Source: an uncultured bacterium (GTDB lineage: Bacteria > Hydrogenedentota > Hydrogenedentia > Hydrogenedentales > SLHB01). Taken from it: a DNA stretch of 5,592 bases. The stretch covers positions 1 to 5,592 of the forward strand of contig CALEZK010000080.1 of assembly GCA_937928585.1 (NCBI GenBank), in the 5' to 3' direction. The position numbers were made by a program, and so were the translations under genes. Under the pieces are notes generated by a model. That model did no database searches, was not told where the DNA came from, and saw only the letters and a program-made list of their open reading frames with translations. Below, in pieces: positions 1 through 5,592 of this stretch (position 1 is the first letter of the stretch; the number at the start of each line of letters is the position of its first letter).

Positions 1-204
1 GCCGTGGAAGTATCGAGCCTGGGCGAAGCGTTCGGTTTCGCCGTGCAGTCGTTCAGTGAAGCCAACGAGAAACTGATTGCGAATCTGCAGAGAATCGAAG
101 TCTCGATGGATAAATCGACGGCAAGAAGTGACGAGCAACTCGCCTATTACGTGGCGCAGGCACGCGAAATCATCGATCTGAGCATCATGTCGCAACAGAA
201 GGTA
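1..204 (+). other. ZorA-like (MotA/TolQ/ExbB family) tail segment joined to DUF1553
   Basis: Residues 1-68 of the open frame include IANLQRIEVSMDKS and ARSDEQLAYYVAQAREII, followed by DLSIMSQQKV. I see no transmembrane segment. From memory, this pattern resembles the cytoplasmic tail near the C-terminus of MotA/TolQ/ExbB proton-channel proteins of the ZorA type, the channel subunit of the Zorya anti-phage system. That is recollection, not a search. The DUF1553 signature resumes by W72 (bases 214-216), so the join lies around bases 190-213. The reading frame is kept across it. QQKV could plausibly belong to either protein, which would fit a join at a short shared sequence. Alternatively this is simply an unusual N-terminal extension of a divergent DUF1553 protein. 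Confidence 0.5.
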
Positions 205-630
205 GCGCGCTCCTGGAACCCAAGCACCGGACCCGATCGCTATCGCCGCGGCATGTACACCTTTTTCTGGCGGGCATCACCGCATCCATCGCTCATTCTG
301 TTTGACGCGCCCGACGCCAACATGGCCTGCACGCGCCGCAATCGCTCGAACACCCCCTTGCAGGCCTTGACACTATTGAACGAAGAATCCTGCGTCGAGC
401 AGGCGAAAGAATTGGCGAAGCGCATCACAAGCAGCACTGCGCAGGACGATGCCGCGCGCATTGCGCTTGCGTTTGAATTATGTCTCGCCCGCGCCCCGCG
501 CGAAAGCGAACAGCGCGCGCTGCTTGCCTTGCTCGAAAGCGAACGCGCCGCTACACAAAACGAAACCGACCCATGGGTGTCCGTGGGCCGCGTTATGCTG
601 AACCTCGACGAATTCATTACGCGCGAGTGA
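1..630 (+). CDS. C-terminal part of a DUF1553 (PSD1) protein fused in frame to an unrelated helical segment; 5' end outside window
   Basis: The frame is open from base 1 to the TGA at 628-630, so the true start is probably upstream; the GTG at 4 has no convincing ribosome site in view. Counting the codon at base 1 as residue 1, residues ~72-209 are a typical DUF1553 C-terminus: W72, DRYRRGMYTFFWR at 79-91, SPHP, FDAPDAN, then CTRRNRSNTPLQALTLLN at 110-127, and the family's closing motif LNLDEFITRE. DUF1553 domains are usually well over 200 residues and follow a DUF1549 (PSCyt2) domain; here only about 138 residues of family sequence are visible. Residues 1-68 are a polar, helix-forming stretch unlike DUF1553. 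The DUF1501 gene starts 17 bases downstream, the usual partner arrangement, so the two were probably one transcription unit. The molecular role of DUF1553 is not established; members are exported and often carry cytochrome c domains. The family call for the C-terminal part is secure; whether the whole frame is a working gene is doubtful. Confidence 0.8.
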   Translation, partial: AVEVSSLGEAFGFAVQSFSEANEKLIANLQRIEVSMDKSTARSDEQLAYYVAQAREIIDLSIMSQQKVARSWNPSTGPDRYRRGMYTFFWRASPHPSLILFDAPDANMACTRRNRSNTPLQALTLLNEESCVEQAKELAKRITSSTAQDDAARIALAFELCLARAPRESEQRALLALLESERAATQNETDPWVSVGRVMLNLDEFITRE

Positions 631-647
631 CGCAGGCAGGAACGACG

Positions 648-2123
648 ATGACACACGACGGCACAATCAATCCGCAATCCGAGCAGGAGGCGCTCCTCGG
701 CGTCACGCGGCGTCATTTCTTTCAACAGTGCGGCGTAGGTCTCGGCGCCTATGCGCTGGCAAATCTCCTCGGCAGCGCCACGCCCGCGGAAGCCGCGGTC
801 ACTGCGGCAAACCCGCTTGCACCCAAGCCTGGGCATTTTCCGGCGCGCGCGAAGAACGTCATCTTCCTGTTTATGGCGGGCGGCCCAAGTCAGCTCGAAC
901 TGTTTGATTACAAACCCAAATTGCAGGAACTCGACGGCCAGGTTGTGCCGCAATCATTCATGGAAGGCAAACGCTTTGCCTTCATGGATACTTTTCTCCA
1001 GGAACCGCCGAAACTGCTTGGCACGCGCCGCAAGTTCGCGCAGCACGGCCAGTGCGGCGCGTGGGTCTCGGAATGTCTGCCGCATACAAGCAAAATAGTC
1101 GACGACATCTCTTTCATCAGAACTATCGCGACTGATCAGCCCAATCACGCACCCGCGAAAATCTTCATGAACACCGGCAGCGCACAGTTTGGCAGTCCGG
1201 CCATGGGCGCGTGGGTCACTTACGGCATCGGCAGTGAATCGAATGACCTGCCCGGCTTCGTCGTGCTGCAATCTGGCGAACGCGGACTACGCGGTGGTGC
1301 CGCGAACTGGTCAAACGGTTTTCTTCCTTCCGCGCACCAGGGCGTGCCGTTTCGCAACAGTGGCGACCCTATTTTGAACTTGAGCACGCCCGAGGGATAT
1401 ACCGCGGAGCGTCAGCGAAGGGTTATTGATACCGTCAACGCAATCAACCGCGATCATCTCGACGCGATTGGCGATCCGGAAATTGCAGCGCGCATTGCGT
1501 CTTACGAAATGGCCTATCGTATGCAGACCAGCGCGCCCGAGTTGATGGATCTCTCCGGTGAATCACCGGAAACGCTTGCGATGTACGGCGTCGAACCCGG
1601 CAAACCCTCCTACGCCTACAACTGCATTCTCGCGCGGCGGATGATCGAGCGCGGCGTTCGCTTCGTCCAGTGTTACCACACCAGCTGGGACCACCACGGC
1701 GGCAACACCGAAAACCTCACGAATTGCCTGGACGAAGTCTGCATGGACGTCGATCAGGCATCCGCGGCCCTCGTCAAAGATCTGAAACAGCGCGGTCTCC
1801 TGAATGACACCCTCGTCATCTGGGGTGGTGAGTTTGGCCGCACCCCGATGGGCGAAATTCGCGACACGGTCGGCCGCAACCACCACATCGAATGCACCAC
1901 CATGTGGATGGCTGGCGGTGGCGTGAAGGCCGGCTTTACCCTTGGCGCAACCGATGAACTTGGATTTTCGCCGATCGAGGACCGCGTGCACGTCCACGAT
2001 CTGCACGCCACGATTCTCCACTTACTCGGGATCGAACACACGCGCCTCACGTACCGCTTCAAAGGCCGCGACTTCCGCCTCACCGACGTCGCCGGAAACG
2101 TGGTCGACAAACTCCTCGTTTAA
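648..2123 (+). CDS. DUF1501 protein with Tat signal (alkaline phosphatase/sulfatase-like fold)
   Basis: This is a full-length 491-residue DUF1501 protein, distantly related to the alkaline phosphatase/sulfatase superfamily; its substrate is unknown. ATG 648 is chosen because CAGGAA lies just upstream and because the protein then opens with a twin-arginine leader: TRRHFF with R21-R22, a hydrophobic stretch, and a possible cleavage at ATPAEA near residue 50. Export to the periplasm by Tat is therefore likely. Family blocks in order: NVIFLFMAGGPSQLELFD at 70-87, NHAPAKIFMNTGS from 166, WDHHGGN at 347-353, IWGGEFGRTP at 391-400, GRNHH at 409-413 and VHVHDLHATILHLLG from 449. The Asp/His-rich residues D87, H349, H350, H412, H413, H450, D451 and H453 are candidate metal ligands by analogy with the superfamily. 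The C-terminus YRFKGRDFRLTDVAGNVV is typical. The longer frame back to base 480 overlaps the upstream gene heavily and would bury the signal peptide. No strong terminator follows the stop. Confidence 0.93.
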   Translation: MTHDGTINPQSEQEALLGVTRRHFFQQCGVGLGAYALANLLGSATPAEAAVTAANPLAPKPGHFPARAKNVIFLFMAGGPSQLELFDYKPKLQELDGQVVPQSFMEGKRFAFMDTFLQEPPKLLGTRRKFAQHGQCGAWVSECLPHTSKIVDDISFIRTIATDQPNHAPAKIFMNTGSAQFGSPAMGAWVTYGIGSESNDLPGFVVLQSGERGLRGGAANWSNGFLPSAHQGVPFRNSGDPILNLSTPEGYTAERQRRVIDTVNAINRDHLDAIGDPEIAARIASYEMAYRMQTSAPELMDLSGESPETLAMYGVEPGKPSYAYNCILARRMIERGVRFVQCYHTSWDHHGGNTENLTNCLDEVCMDVDQASAALVKDLKQRGLLNDTLVIWGGEFGRTPMGEIRDTVGRNHHIECTTMWMAGGGVKAGFTLGATDELGFSPIEDRVHVHDLHATILHLLGIEHTRLTYRFKGRDFRLTDVAGNVVDKLLV

Positions 2124-2210
2124 TCAGTGCTGTCCATGGCGCGCATAAGCGCAAGTCATTTATTCGCAATATGTTATGAACTGGCGACAGCCGTTTCTTA
2201 CCGCTCTCCC

Positions 2211-2238
2211 TAAAGTTACACCCCGATTCTGCCGATAC
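2211..2238 (+). promoter_or_regulatory. Sigma-28 (FliA-type) promoter for fliD-fliS
   Basis: TAAAGTTA at 2211-2218 and GCCGATAC at 2231-2238 each match seven of eight bases of the flagellar sigma-28 consensus (TAAAGTTT and GCCGATAA). They are separated by 12 bases, so TAAA and the -10 box are 16 apart, one more than the enterobacterial optimum and within the range tolerated by sigma-28/sigma-D. Transcription would begin near 2245, giving a leader of about 89 bases before the fliD ATG. This fits late-class control of cap and chaperone genes after hook completion. The site lies in the 210-base gap after the DUF1501 stop, in which I see nothing else convincing. Confidence 0.82.
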
Positions 2239-2333
2239 AGTCCTTGGCGTGAACAACGCCACTGGGATTAGTCGAGATTCAGAACCGACGTGGCAGTCGC
2301 ACGGCTGCGGACGAGTCACAGCGGGGGTAACGA

Positions 2334-4055
2334 ATGAGTGGACTGTTCAGCATCGGCGGGCTCATCAGCGGCCTGAACTCGAACGAGATCATTAGCCAGC
2401 TGATAAGCATCGAGCGTGCCCCCATCACGCGGATGGAGAATCGCCGCACACAGATTCAAGCGCAGCGCGATGCCGTCCGCGATCTTCGCAATACCCTCCT
2501 TACCTTGCGCAACCGTGTGCAAGATTTTCGCCTCAACGATATGGTCAACCAGTTTCGTTCGACGTCCAGCACGGCGACGGTGGCTACCTCCCAAGTGTCG
2601 GGCGAAAGCCCGGTGGTTGGCGCGTATACGTTGAATGTGACGCAACTCGCAAGCGCGACCAATGCGATTAGCAGCGGCAAAATTGGTGCCGCGATTAATC
2701 CAGCGGCCGCATTGAATTCCAGCGGCATCACGACCGATGTAACCGCCGGCACGTTTACCATCAATGGTGTTCAACTCTCCGTAGATCCGACGACGGACTC
2801 GGTGAACTCAATTCTCGGGGCGATCAACGGCAGCGGCGCCGGCGTGACGGCGACGTATAACGCGACCACCGACCGTATAACCATTGCGAACACAGCCCCG
2901 AACGACACCAGCATCATCAATTTCGGCGCGACCGGCGACACAAGCAATCTGCTTGATGTGTTTTCGGTAAGCGCGGCAACGCAGGCCACCAATGTCAACG
3001 GCTCGACGGAGGTGAGCAGCACGCGCAATCTCGGCGCAATTAACCCGAGCGAAGTGCTGAACGCAAGCAGCTTCGCCGGGGGCGCGGTTACTTCGGGAAG
3101 TTTCAAAGTCAACGGCGTGACGATTACGGTCGACGCAAGCGTGGATTCCGTAAGCGATGTTATTGGCCGCATCAACGACAGCGACGCGGGCGTTACCGCA
3201 AGCTACGACTCGTCTACCGATACAATCCGTGTCGTAAGCGATACGCTCGGAAGCCGCACGATCTCGTTTCAATCCGGTACCAGCAATTTCCTTAATGTAA
3301 CAAACCTCGCGACGGCGACGCAGACCGCCGGACTCGATTCGCAGTTCACGATCAACGGCGGCGCTACGCTTACGCGAAATACCAACGAAGTTTCCGACGC
3401 TATCGGCGGCGTCACGTTGAATCTTCTGAGCACCGGCACGACCACAATAACCGTTGCGGTGGACGACGACGCCATCGTCGAAGACGTGCAAACACTGCTG
3501 ACGGCTTACAACGACGCGATCGCGGCGATTCGCACGCAGATCGGGCCTGAAGGCACGCTCGCGGGCGACAGCACGTTCCGGCAGATTGAAGAGTACCTGC
3601 GCGGCAACATTTTTAACCAGGTTGGCGGCGTAAGCGGATCACTCAGCACGCTGCTTGACATCGGAATCAGCACGGGCGACAGCTTCGATTCGAGCACCGT
3701 ATCGCCCATCGAACTGGACGAAGACGTTTTCCGGGAGGCGCTGCGCACCAACCGCGCCAACGTCGGCGAGTTGTTTTCGAACGCCGGTGGTACGGGAATC
3801 GCAGACGTTTTCTTCAATTATCTTGAGGAAGCGACTTCGACCACGGGTTATCTCAATGACCGCGTGAAAAGCAACGGATCAATTGATCAGCAGATACAAG
3901 ATATCAATGACCGCATCGCGCGGATGGAAGACCGGTTGGAATCGAAAGAGCGCCGCCTGCGGGCGCAGTTCACCCAATTGGAACGTATGTCCGCGCAGTT
4001 CCAGCAGCAAGGGCAGTCGCTCAGCGGACTTCAGAACGCGTTTCGGTCCGTCTAA
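2334..4055 (+). CDS. fliD: Flagellar filament capping protein FliD (HAP2)
   Basis: FliD sits at the tip of the flagellum outside the cell and guides insertion of flagellin subunits as the filament grows. The ATG at 2334 is preceded by a G-rich site (GGGGG at 2323-2327, six bases away). The N-terminus carries the hallmark GLISGLNSNEIISQLI (9-24) followed by ERAPI, then a long helix and a VTQLASATN segment near 100-108, matching FliD_N. The middle contains two flagellin_IN-like modules (GTFTINGV at 139 and GSFKVNGV at 255). FliD_C begins around 338 with FTINGG, VSDAIGGVTLNL and VEDVQTLLTAYNDAI, and ends with a predicted coiled coil at about 517-556 (IDQQIQDINDRIARMEDRLE onward). There is no cleavable signal peptide, as expected for a type III flagellar export substrate. 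At 573 residues it exceeds the ~470 of enterobacterial FliD; the repeated middle module accounts for most of the excess. It heads an operon with fliS, likely under the sigma-28 promoter upstream. Confidence 0.95.
   Translation: MSGLFSIGGLISGLNSNEIISQLISIERAPITRMENRRTQIQAQRDAVRDLRNTLLTLRNRVQDFRLNDMVNQFRSTSSTATVATSQVSGESPVVGAYTLNVTQLASATNAISSGKIGAAINPAAALNSSGITTDVTAGTFTINGVQLSVDPTTDSVNSILGAINGSGAGVTATYNATTDRITIANTAPNDTSIINFGATGDTSNLLDVFSVSAATQATNVNGSTEVSSTRNLGAINPSEVLNASSFAGGAVTSGSFKVNGVTITVDASVDSVSDVIGRINDSDAGVTASYDSSTDTIRVVSDTLGSRTISFQSGTSNFLNVTNLATATQTAGLDSQFTINGGATLTRNTNEVSDAIGGVTLNLLSTGTTTITVAVDDDAIVEDVQTLLTAYNDAIAAIRTQIGPEGTLAGDSTFRQIEEYLRGNIFNQVGGVSGSLSTLLDIGISTGDSFDSSTVSPIELDEDVFREALRTNRANVGELFSNAGGTGIADVFFNYLEEATSTTGYLNDRVKSNGSIDQQIQDINDRIARMEDRLESKERRLRAQFTQLERMSAQFQQQGQSLSGLQNAFRSV
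2694..3038 (+). repeat. FliD internal module, copy 1 (flagellin_IN-like, residues ~121-235)
   Basis: The copy begins INPAAALNSSG, then GTFTINGV, TDSVNSILGAING and GAGVTATYNATTDRI, and ends with NLLDVFSVSAATQAT plus a short linker. It aligns block by block with copy 2 at an offset of 115-116 residues. The GTFTINGV...VTATY pattern is that of the flagellin_IN motif, a beta-rich surface-domain element of flagellins and FliD proteins. The copies are diverged at both protein and DNA level, so the duplication is old. Confidence 0.75.
3039..3338 (+). repeat. FliD internal module, copy 2 (flagellin_IN-like, residues ~236-335)
   Basis: The copy begins INPSEVLNASS, then GSFKVNGV, VDSVSDVIGRIND and DAGVTASYDSSTDTI, and ends with NFLNVTNLATATQTA. 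The order and spacing of blocks equal those of copy 1, apart from a one-residue indel before the GSF block and a shorter stretch in the second half. A degenerate FTINGG follows at 338 but belongs to the start of FliD_C. Confidence 0.75.
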
Positions 4056-4063
4056 CGGCAATC

Positions 4064-4070
4064 AAGGAGG
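4064..4070 (+). promoter_or_regulatory. Strong Shine-Dalgarno site of fliS
   Basis: AAGGAGG lies six bases before the ATG at 4077 and is the only strong site in the 21-base fliD-fliS gap. It fixes the fliS start and suggests that fliS is translated efficiently on its own rather than only by coupling to fliD. Confidence 0.85.
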
Positions 4071-4076
4071 TAGGGC

Positions 4077-4520
4077 ATGTCGGCTTCAGCAGCTTCGTAC
4101 GGCGCGTATAAGCGCGTGGATGTCGAGACGGCATCACAGGGAAAGATTGTCGTGATGCTTTTTAACGGCGCGATTCAGCGCGCTGAAGAAGCCAAGCGCC
4201 AGCTATCGAAAGGGCGCACCGAAGGCGTGCACAACAACCTCATTCGCGCGCAGGACATCGTCGGCGAGCTGCGGAGCGCGTTGAACATGAAAGCGGCGAT
4301 CGCGAAGCAGTTGGACCGCATCTACGAATACTTTCAACATTTGCTGATCACGGCAAACGTCAAGAAAGAGTGCGGGCCGCTCGAAGAAGTGATCGCGCAC
4401 CTCACCGGCATGCGCGACACGTGGCACGAAGCATTCAACCGTGTCGCTAAAGAACAGGGCGGAGCGCAGCCCGCGCCCGTCGTCAGTCACGGCGCATCGG
4501 TAATCAATATCCAGGGCTAA
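4077..4520 (+). CDS. fliS: Flagellin-specific export chaperone FliS
   Basis: FliS binds the C-terminus of newly made flagellin in the cytoplasm, prevents premature polymerisation and delivers it to the flagellar export gate. The 147-residue product shows the family pattern from the start: YGAYKRVDVETASQGKIVVM (8-27) followed by LFNGAI, matching the usual Y..Y..V.V.TAS..KL..MLYDGAI signature with Y11 conserved. It continues NNLIRAQDIVGEL, LDRIYEYFQHLLITANVKKE and HLTGMRDTWHEAF, all expected for the four-helix bundle. It is slightly longer than the typical ~130 residues because of a low-complexity tail (QPAPVVSHGASVINIQG), which may be disordered. It lies 21 bases after fliD, the classic fliD-fliS pair, and is the last gene before a terminator. 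No flagellin gene is in the window. Confidence 0.95.
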   Translation: MSASAASYGAYKRVDVETASQGKIVVMLFNGAIQRAEEAKRQLSKGRTEGVHNNLIRAQDIVGELRSALNMKAAIAKQLDRIYEYFQHLLITANVKKECGPLEEVIAHLTGMRDTWHEAFNRVAKEQGGAQPAPVVSHGASVINIQG

Positions 4521-4539
4521 TCACTCACGCCCAATAGAG

Positions 4540-4580
4540 CGCGCTCCCGTGCAGTTCACGCGGGAGCGCGTTTACTTTTC
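4540..4580 (+). terminator. Intrinsic terminator of the fliD-fliS operon
   Basis: A perfect ten-base inverted repeat, CGCGCTCCCG at 4540-4549 and CGGGAGCGCG at 4561-4570, encloses an 11-base loop and is followed directly by TTTACTTTTC. It begins 20 bases after the fliS stop. On the minus strand no T-run follows the hairpin, so it should act mainly on + strand transcripts, though the convergent gene ending at 4601 may share it weakly. Confidence 0.88.
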
Positions 4581-4600
4581 TGCAATCCAAAGAAGGGCCG

Positions 4601-5278
4601 CTAGGCCGCCGTCTCTGTTTCGGTGGTGGCTGCACCGAACGAGGTGCGGATACCCTCTGGACCCATGATTAGGTGGAACTGCGACGGAGCGTTTTGTCCC
4701 GTCAGCAGGGTGCCAAACTCATTCACCGCGGTTTGGGGATTGCCGAAGTACCGCAAGCCCGCGGGAAAGGTGTCGAGACTCGTCTCAATCATGCTTGCGG
4801 TCGACGCCAGGCGCGCGAAGCCGTAGCGCAGCATTGGGTGGGCAGTGAACAGCGCCTCAATGGTCTCCGCATCGGGGTGATCGTTCGCCACAGTCACGTT
4901 GCCGTTTGCGTCCATTGTGAGGTCAAGTTCGCGCGAGGTATCGATCAGATTGTTCTCGAAGGCGCTGCCAATCTGCTCGCGCAACGCGGCAATTTCGTCC
5001 TCGAACTGGGCAATTAATTCATTAATCTGCCCCCGGACGGGACCGGTTGCTGCCGTGCTGGCGGTGGTCGTTTCACCCGCCTTCGGTGGGGCGACGACCT
5101 GTGTTACAGCCTTGTTCTGCAATTGCGCGCGGAGGAGTTGCGCGAAAGCGGAGTCGCTCATGGGCCCGGTTTTAGGGGCGATCTGGGCTTTCGGCGTCTG
5201 ATTCTTGCCGCGGATTTCCTGGATCAAACCGCGCGCGGCATTGAACAACTGAATGCCTTCCATAATCGGGATGGGCAT
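4601..5278 (-). CDS. Uncharacterised 225-residue protein next to fliS
   Basis: I do not recognise a named family. The ATG at 5278 is preferred because AGGAGG lies eight bases upstream on this strand; the frame stays open much further upstream, but that part overlaps the divergent DUF1549 gene and has no comparable site. There is no signal peptide or membrane segment, so a cytoplasmic protein is likely. Residues 1-60 are mixed charge with a short amphipathic start (MEGIQLFNAARGLIQEI). Residues 61-80 are a Pro/Thr/Ala linker. Residues 82-105 form a likely helix (NELIAQFEDEIAALREQI). Residues 115-165 form a compact block: ELDLTMDANGNVTVANDHPD, then ETIEALFTAHPMLRYGFARL. The motif of a beta-hairpin, DHPD and a helix with F..HP.L...F resembles what I recall from unnamed proteobacterial proteins. 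The C-terminus is Thr/Glu/Ala-rich. The gene converges on fliS with an 80-base gap. Position hints at a flagellar link, but nothing in the sequence proves one. Confidence 0.8.
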   Translation of the reverse strand: MPIPIMEGIQLFNAARGLIQEIRGKNQTPKAQIAPKTGPMSDSAFAQLLRAQLQNKAVTQVVAPPKAGETTTASTAATGPVRGQINELIAQFEDEIAALREQIGSAFENNLIDTSRELDLTMDANGNVTVANDHPDAETIEALFTAHPMLRYGFARLASTASMIETSLDTFPAGLRYFGNPQTAVNEFGTLLTGQNAPSQFHLIMGPEGIRTSFGAATTETETAA

Positions 5279-5286
5279 GACACAAA

Positions 5287-5292
5287 CCTCCT
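5287..5292 (-). promoter_or_regulatory. Shine-Dalgarno site fixing the start of the uncharacterised gene
   Basis: CCTCCT on the + strand reads AGGAGG on the coding strand and is separated by eight bases from the ATG at 5278. It decides the start against the longer open frame that reaches the right side of the window. Confidence 0.85.
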
Positions 5293-5348
5293 GTAAACTG
5301 GGACATGATGAGCAATCGGCATGCCAGCAGGTCTTACCCGACGGTCGC

Positions 5349-5377
5349 ATGACAAATACGGTGCACTCTGTTAACCT
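5349..5377 (+). promoter_or_regulatory. Possible sigma-70-type promoter for the DUF1549 gene
   Basis: ATGACA (5349-5354, five of six bases of TTGACA) is followed after 17 bases by TAACCT (5372-5377), a poor -10 box. It lies 26 bases before the ATG at 5403 in the divergent intergenic region. Only the -35 box and spacing support it. Confidence 0.3.
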
Positions 5378-5402
5378 GAATCCCGCGAAAGAGGGCTGTT
5401 TG

Positions 5403-5592
5403 ATGGGTCTTTCACGCGTCACATTGGTTTGCCTGCTTACCGCCTTTTCGGCGATCGCCGAGGACGCCGCGACACATTGGGCGTTCGTCGCGCCGGTGCG
5501 CGCAAACGCGCCGGCGGTGTCGAATGCCCAATGGGTGCGGAACCCCATTGATGCGTTCGTGCTCTCGCGGTTGGAAGCGGAAGGCATCGCAC
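5403..5592 (+). CDS. N-terminus of a PSCyt2 (DUF1549)/PSD1-type exported protein, cut by window edge
   Basis: The visible 63 residues start at ATG 5403, seven bases after GAGGG (5391-5395). Residues 1-19 form a Sec signal peptide: a short R5-containing N-region, a hydrophobic core VTLVCLLTAFSA, and an A-I-A cleavage site before E20. Then come HWAFVAPVR (25-33) and WVRNPIDAFVLSRLEAEGIA (44-63), the characteristic entry into DUF1549. In many relatives a c-type cytochrome domain (PSCyt1, with CxxCH) precedes this point; here the signal peptide runs directly into it, so this is the shorter architecture. The rest, presumably DUF1549 then DUF1553, lies beyond the window. It diverges from the minus-strand gene across 124 bases. 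By analogy with the left end of the window, a DUF1501 gene may follow. Confidence 0.88.
   Translation, partial: MGLSRVTLVCLLTAFSAIAEDAATHWAFVAPVRANAPAVSNAQWVRNPIDAFVLSRLEAEGIA

Noticed and set aside
480..647. N-terminal extension of the DUF1501 frame back to the ATG at 480.
   Set aside because: It overlaps the DUF1553 coding sequence by 151 bases, encodes an Arg-rich shadow-like peptide, and would place the Tat signal internally. The ATG at 648 has a ribosome site and gives a normal leader.
240..953. Long minus-strand frame of 237 codons opposite the DUF1553 and DUF1501 genes.
   Set aside because: Arg/Ala/Ser/Cys-rich composition typical of the antisense of GC-rich genes; it spans two well-supported genes on the other strand and shows no domain.
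2124..2210. Search for a terminator after the DUF1501 stop.
   Set aside because: Only a four-base GCGC...GCGC inverted repeat is visible, with no T-run directly after it; not enough to call.
2296..2312. Small imperfect hairpin in the fliD leader (GTCGCA pairing with TGC-G-GAC).
   Set aside because: Six pairs with a bulge and a four-base loop, no T-run and no clear overlap with the ribosome site; expected by chance at this base composition.
2808..3491. Minus-strand frame of 227 codons inside fliD.
   Set aside because: It lies entirely within a confident fliD and has no recognisable motif or ribosome site; an antisense shadow of Thr/Asp/Ser-rich codons.
5279..5587. Longer start for the minus-strand uncharacterised gene (open frame to 5587).
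   Set aside because: The extension overlaps the well-supported DUF1549 N-terminus, looks like shadow sequence, and has no ribosome site to match AGGAGG at 5287-5292.
1..5592. Idea that the DUF1553 end at the left and the DUF1549 start at the right are two halves of one gene split by the flagellar block.
   Set aside because: The order is 3' part first and 5' part last on the same strand, so a simple insertion cannot produce it. Two separate PSD1-type genes explain it better.

Overview
The window reads as a piece of a flagellated Gram-negative chromosome, most likely from the Planctomycetota/Verrucomicrobiota group or a neighbouring phylum such as Hydrogenedentota. The clue is the pairing of DUF1553 (PSD1) and DUF1501 proteins, which is greatly expanded there, next to ordinary flagellar genes. 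The placement is an inference from family content, not from a marker gene. Base composition looks moderately GC-rich throughout, with no obvious foreign patch.

Left part (1-2123, + strand): a reading frame open at the left edge ends in the C-terminal part of a DUF1553/PSD1 protein. It is followed after 17 bases by a complete, Tat-exported DUF1501 protein. The first ~68 residues of the frame do not look like DUF1553. They look like the helical tail of a MotA/TolQ/ExbB-type protein of the ZorA kind, joined in frame to DUF1553 sequence. This is the strangest object in the window and is either a genomic rearrangement or an assembly chimera.

Middle (2124-4600, + strand): a two-gene flagellar operon. 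A near-consensus sigma-28 (FliA) promoter at 2211-2238 precedes fliD (filament cap). FliD is larger than the enterobacterial protein because a ~115-residue middle module is present twice. fliS (flagellin export chaperone) follows after 21 bases behind a perfect Shine-Dalgarno, and an intrinsic terminator closes the unit at 4540-4580.

Right part (4601-5592): a 225-residue protein of unknown function lies on the minus strand, convergent with fliS. Diverging from it across a 124-base gap is the start of another exported PSCyt2/DUF1549-type protein, cut by the right edge. The flagellar operon is thus bracketed by two PSD1-type loci. FliD and FliS work together at filament assembly: FliS keeps flagellin unpolymerised until export and FliD caps the growing tip. 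The PSD1 and DUF1501 proteins are exported proteins of poorly known role, and nothing in the sequence links them functionally to the flagellum.
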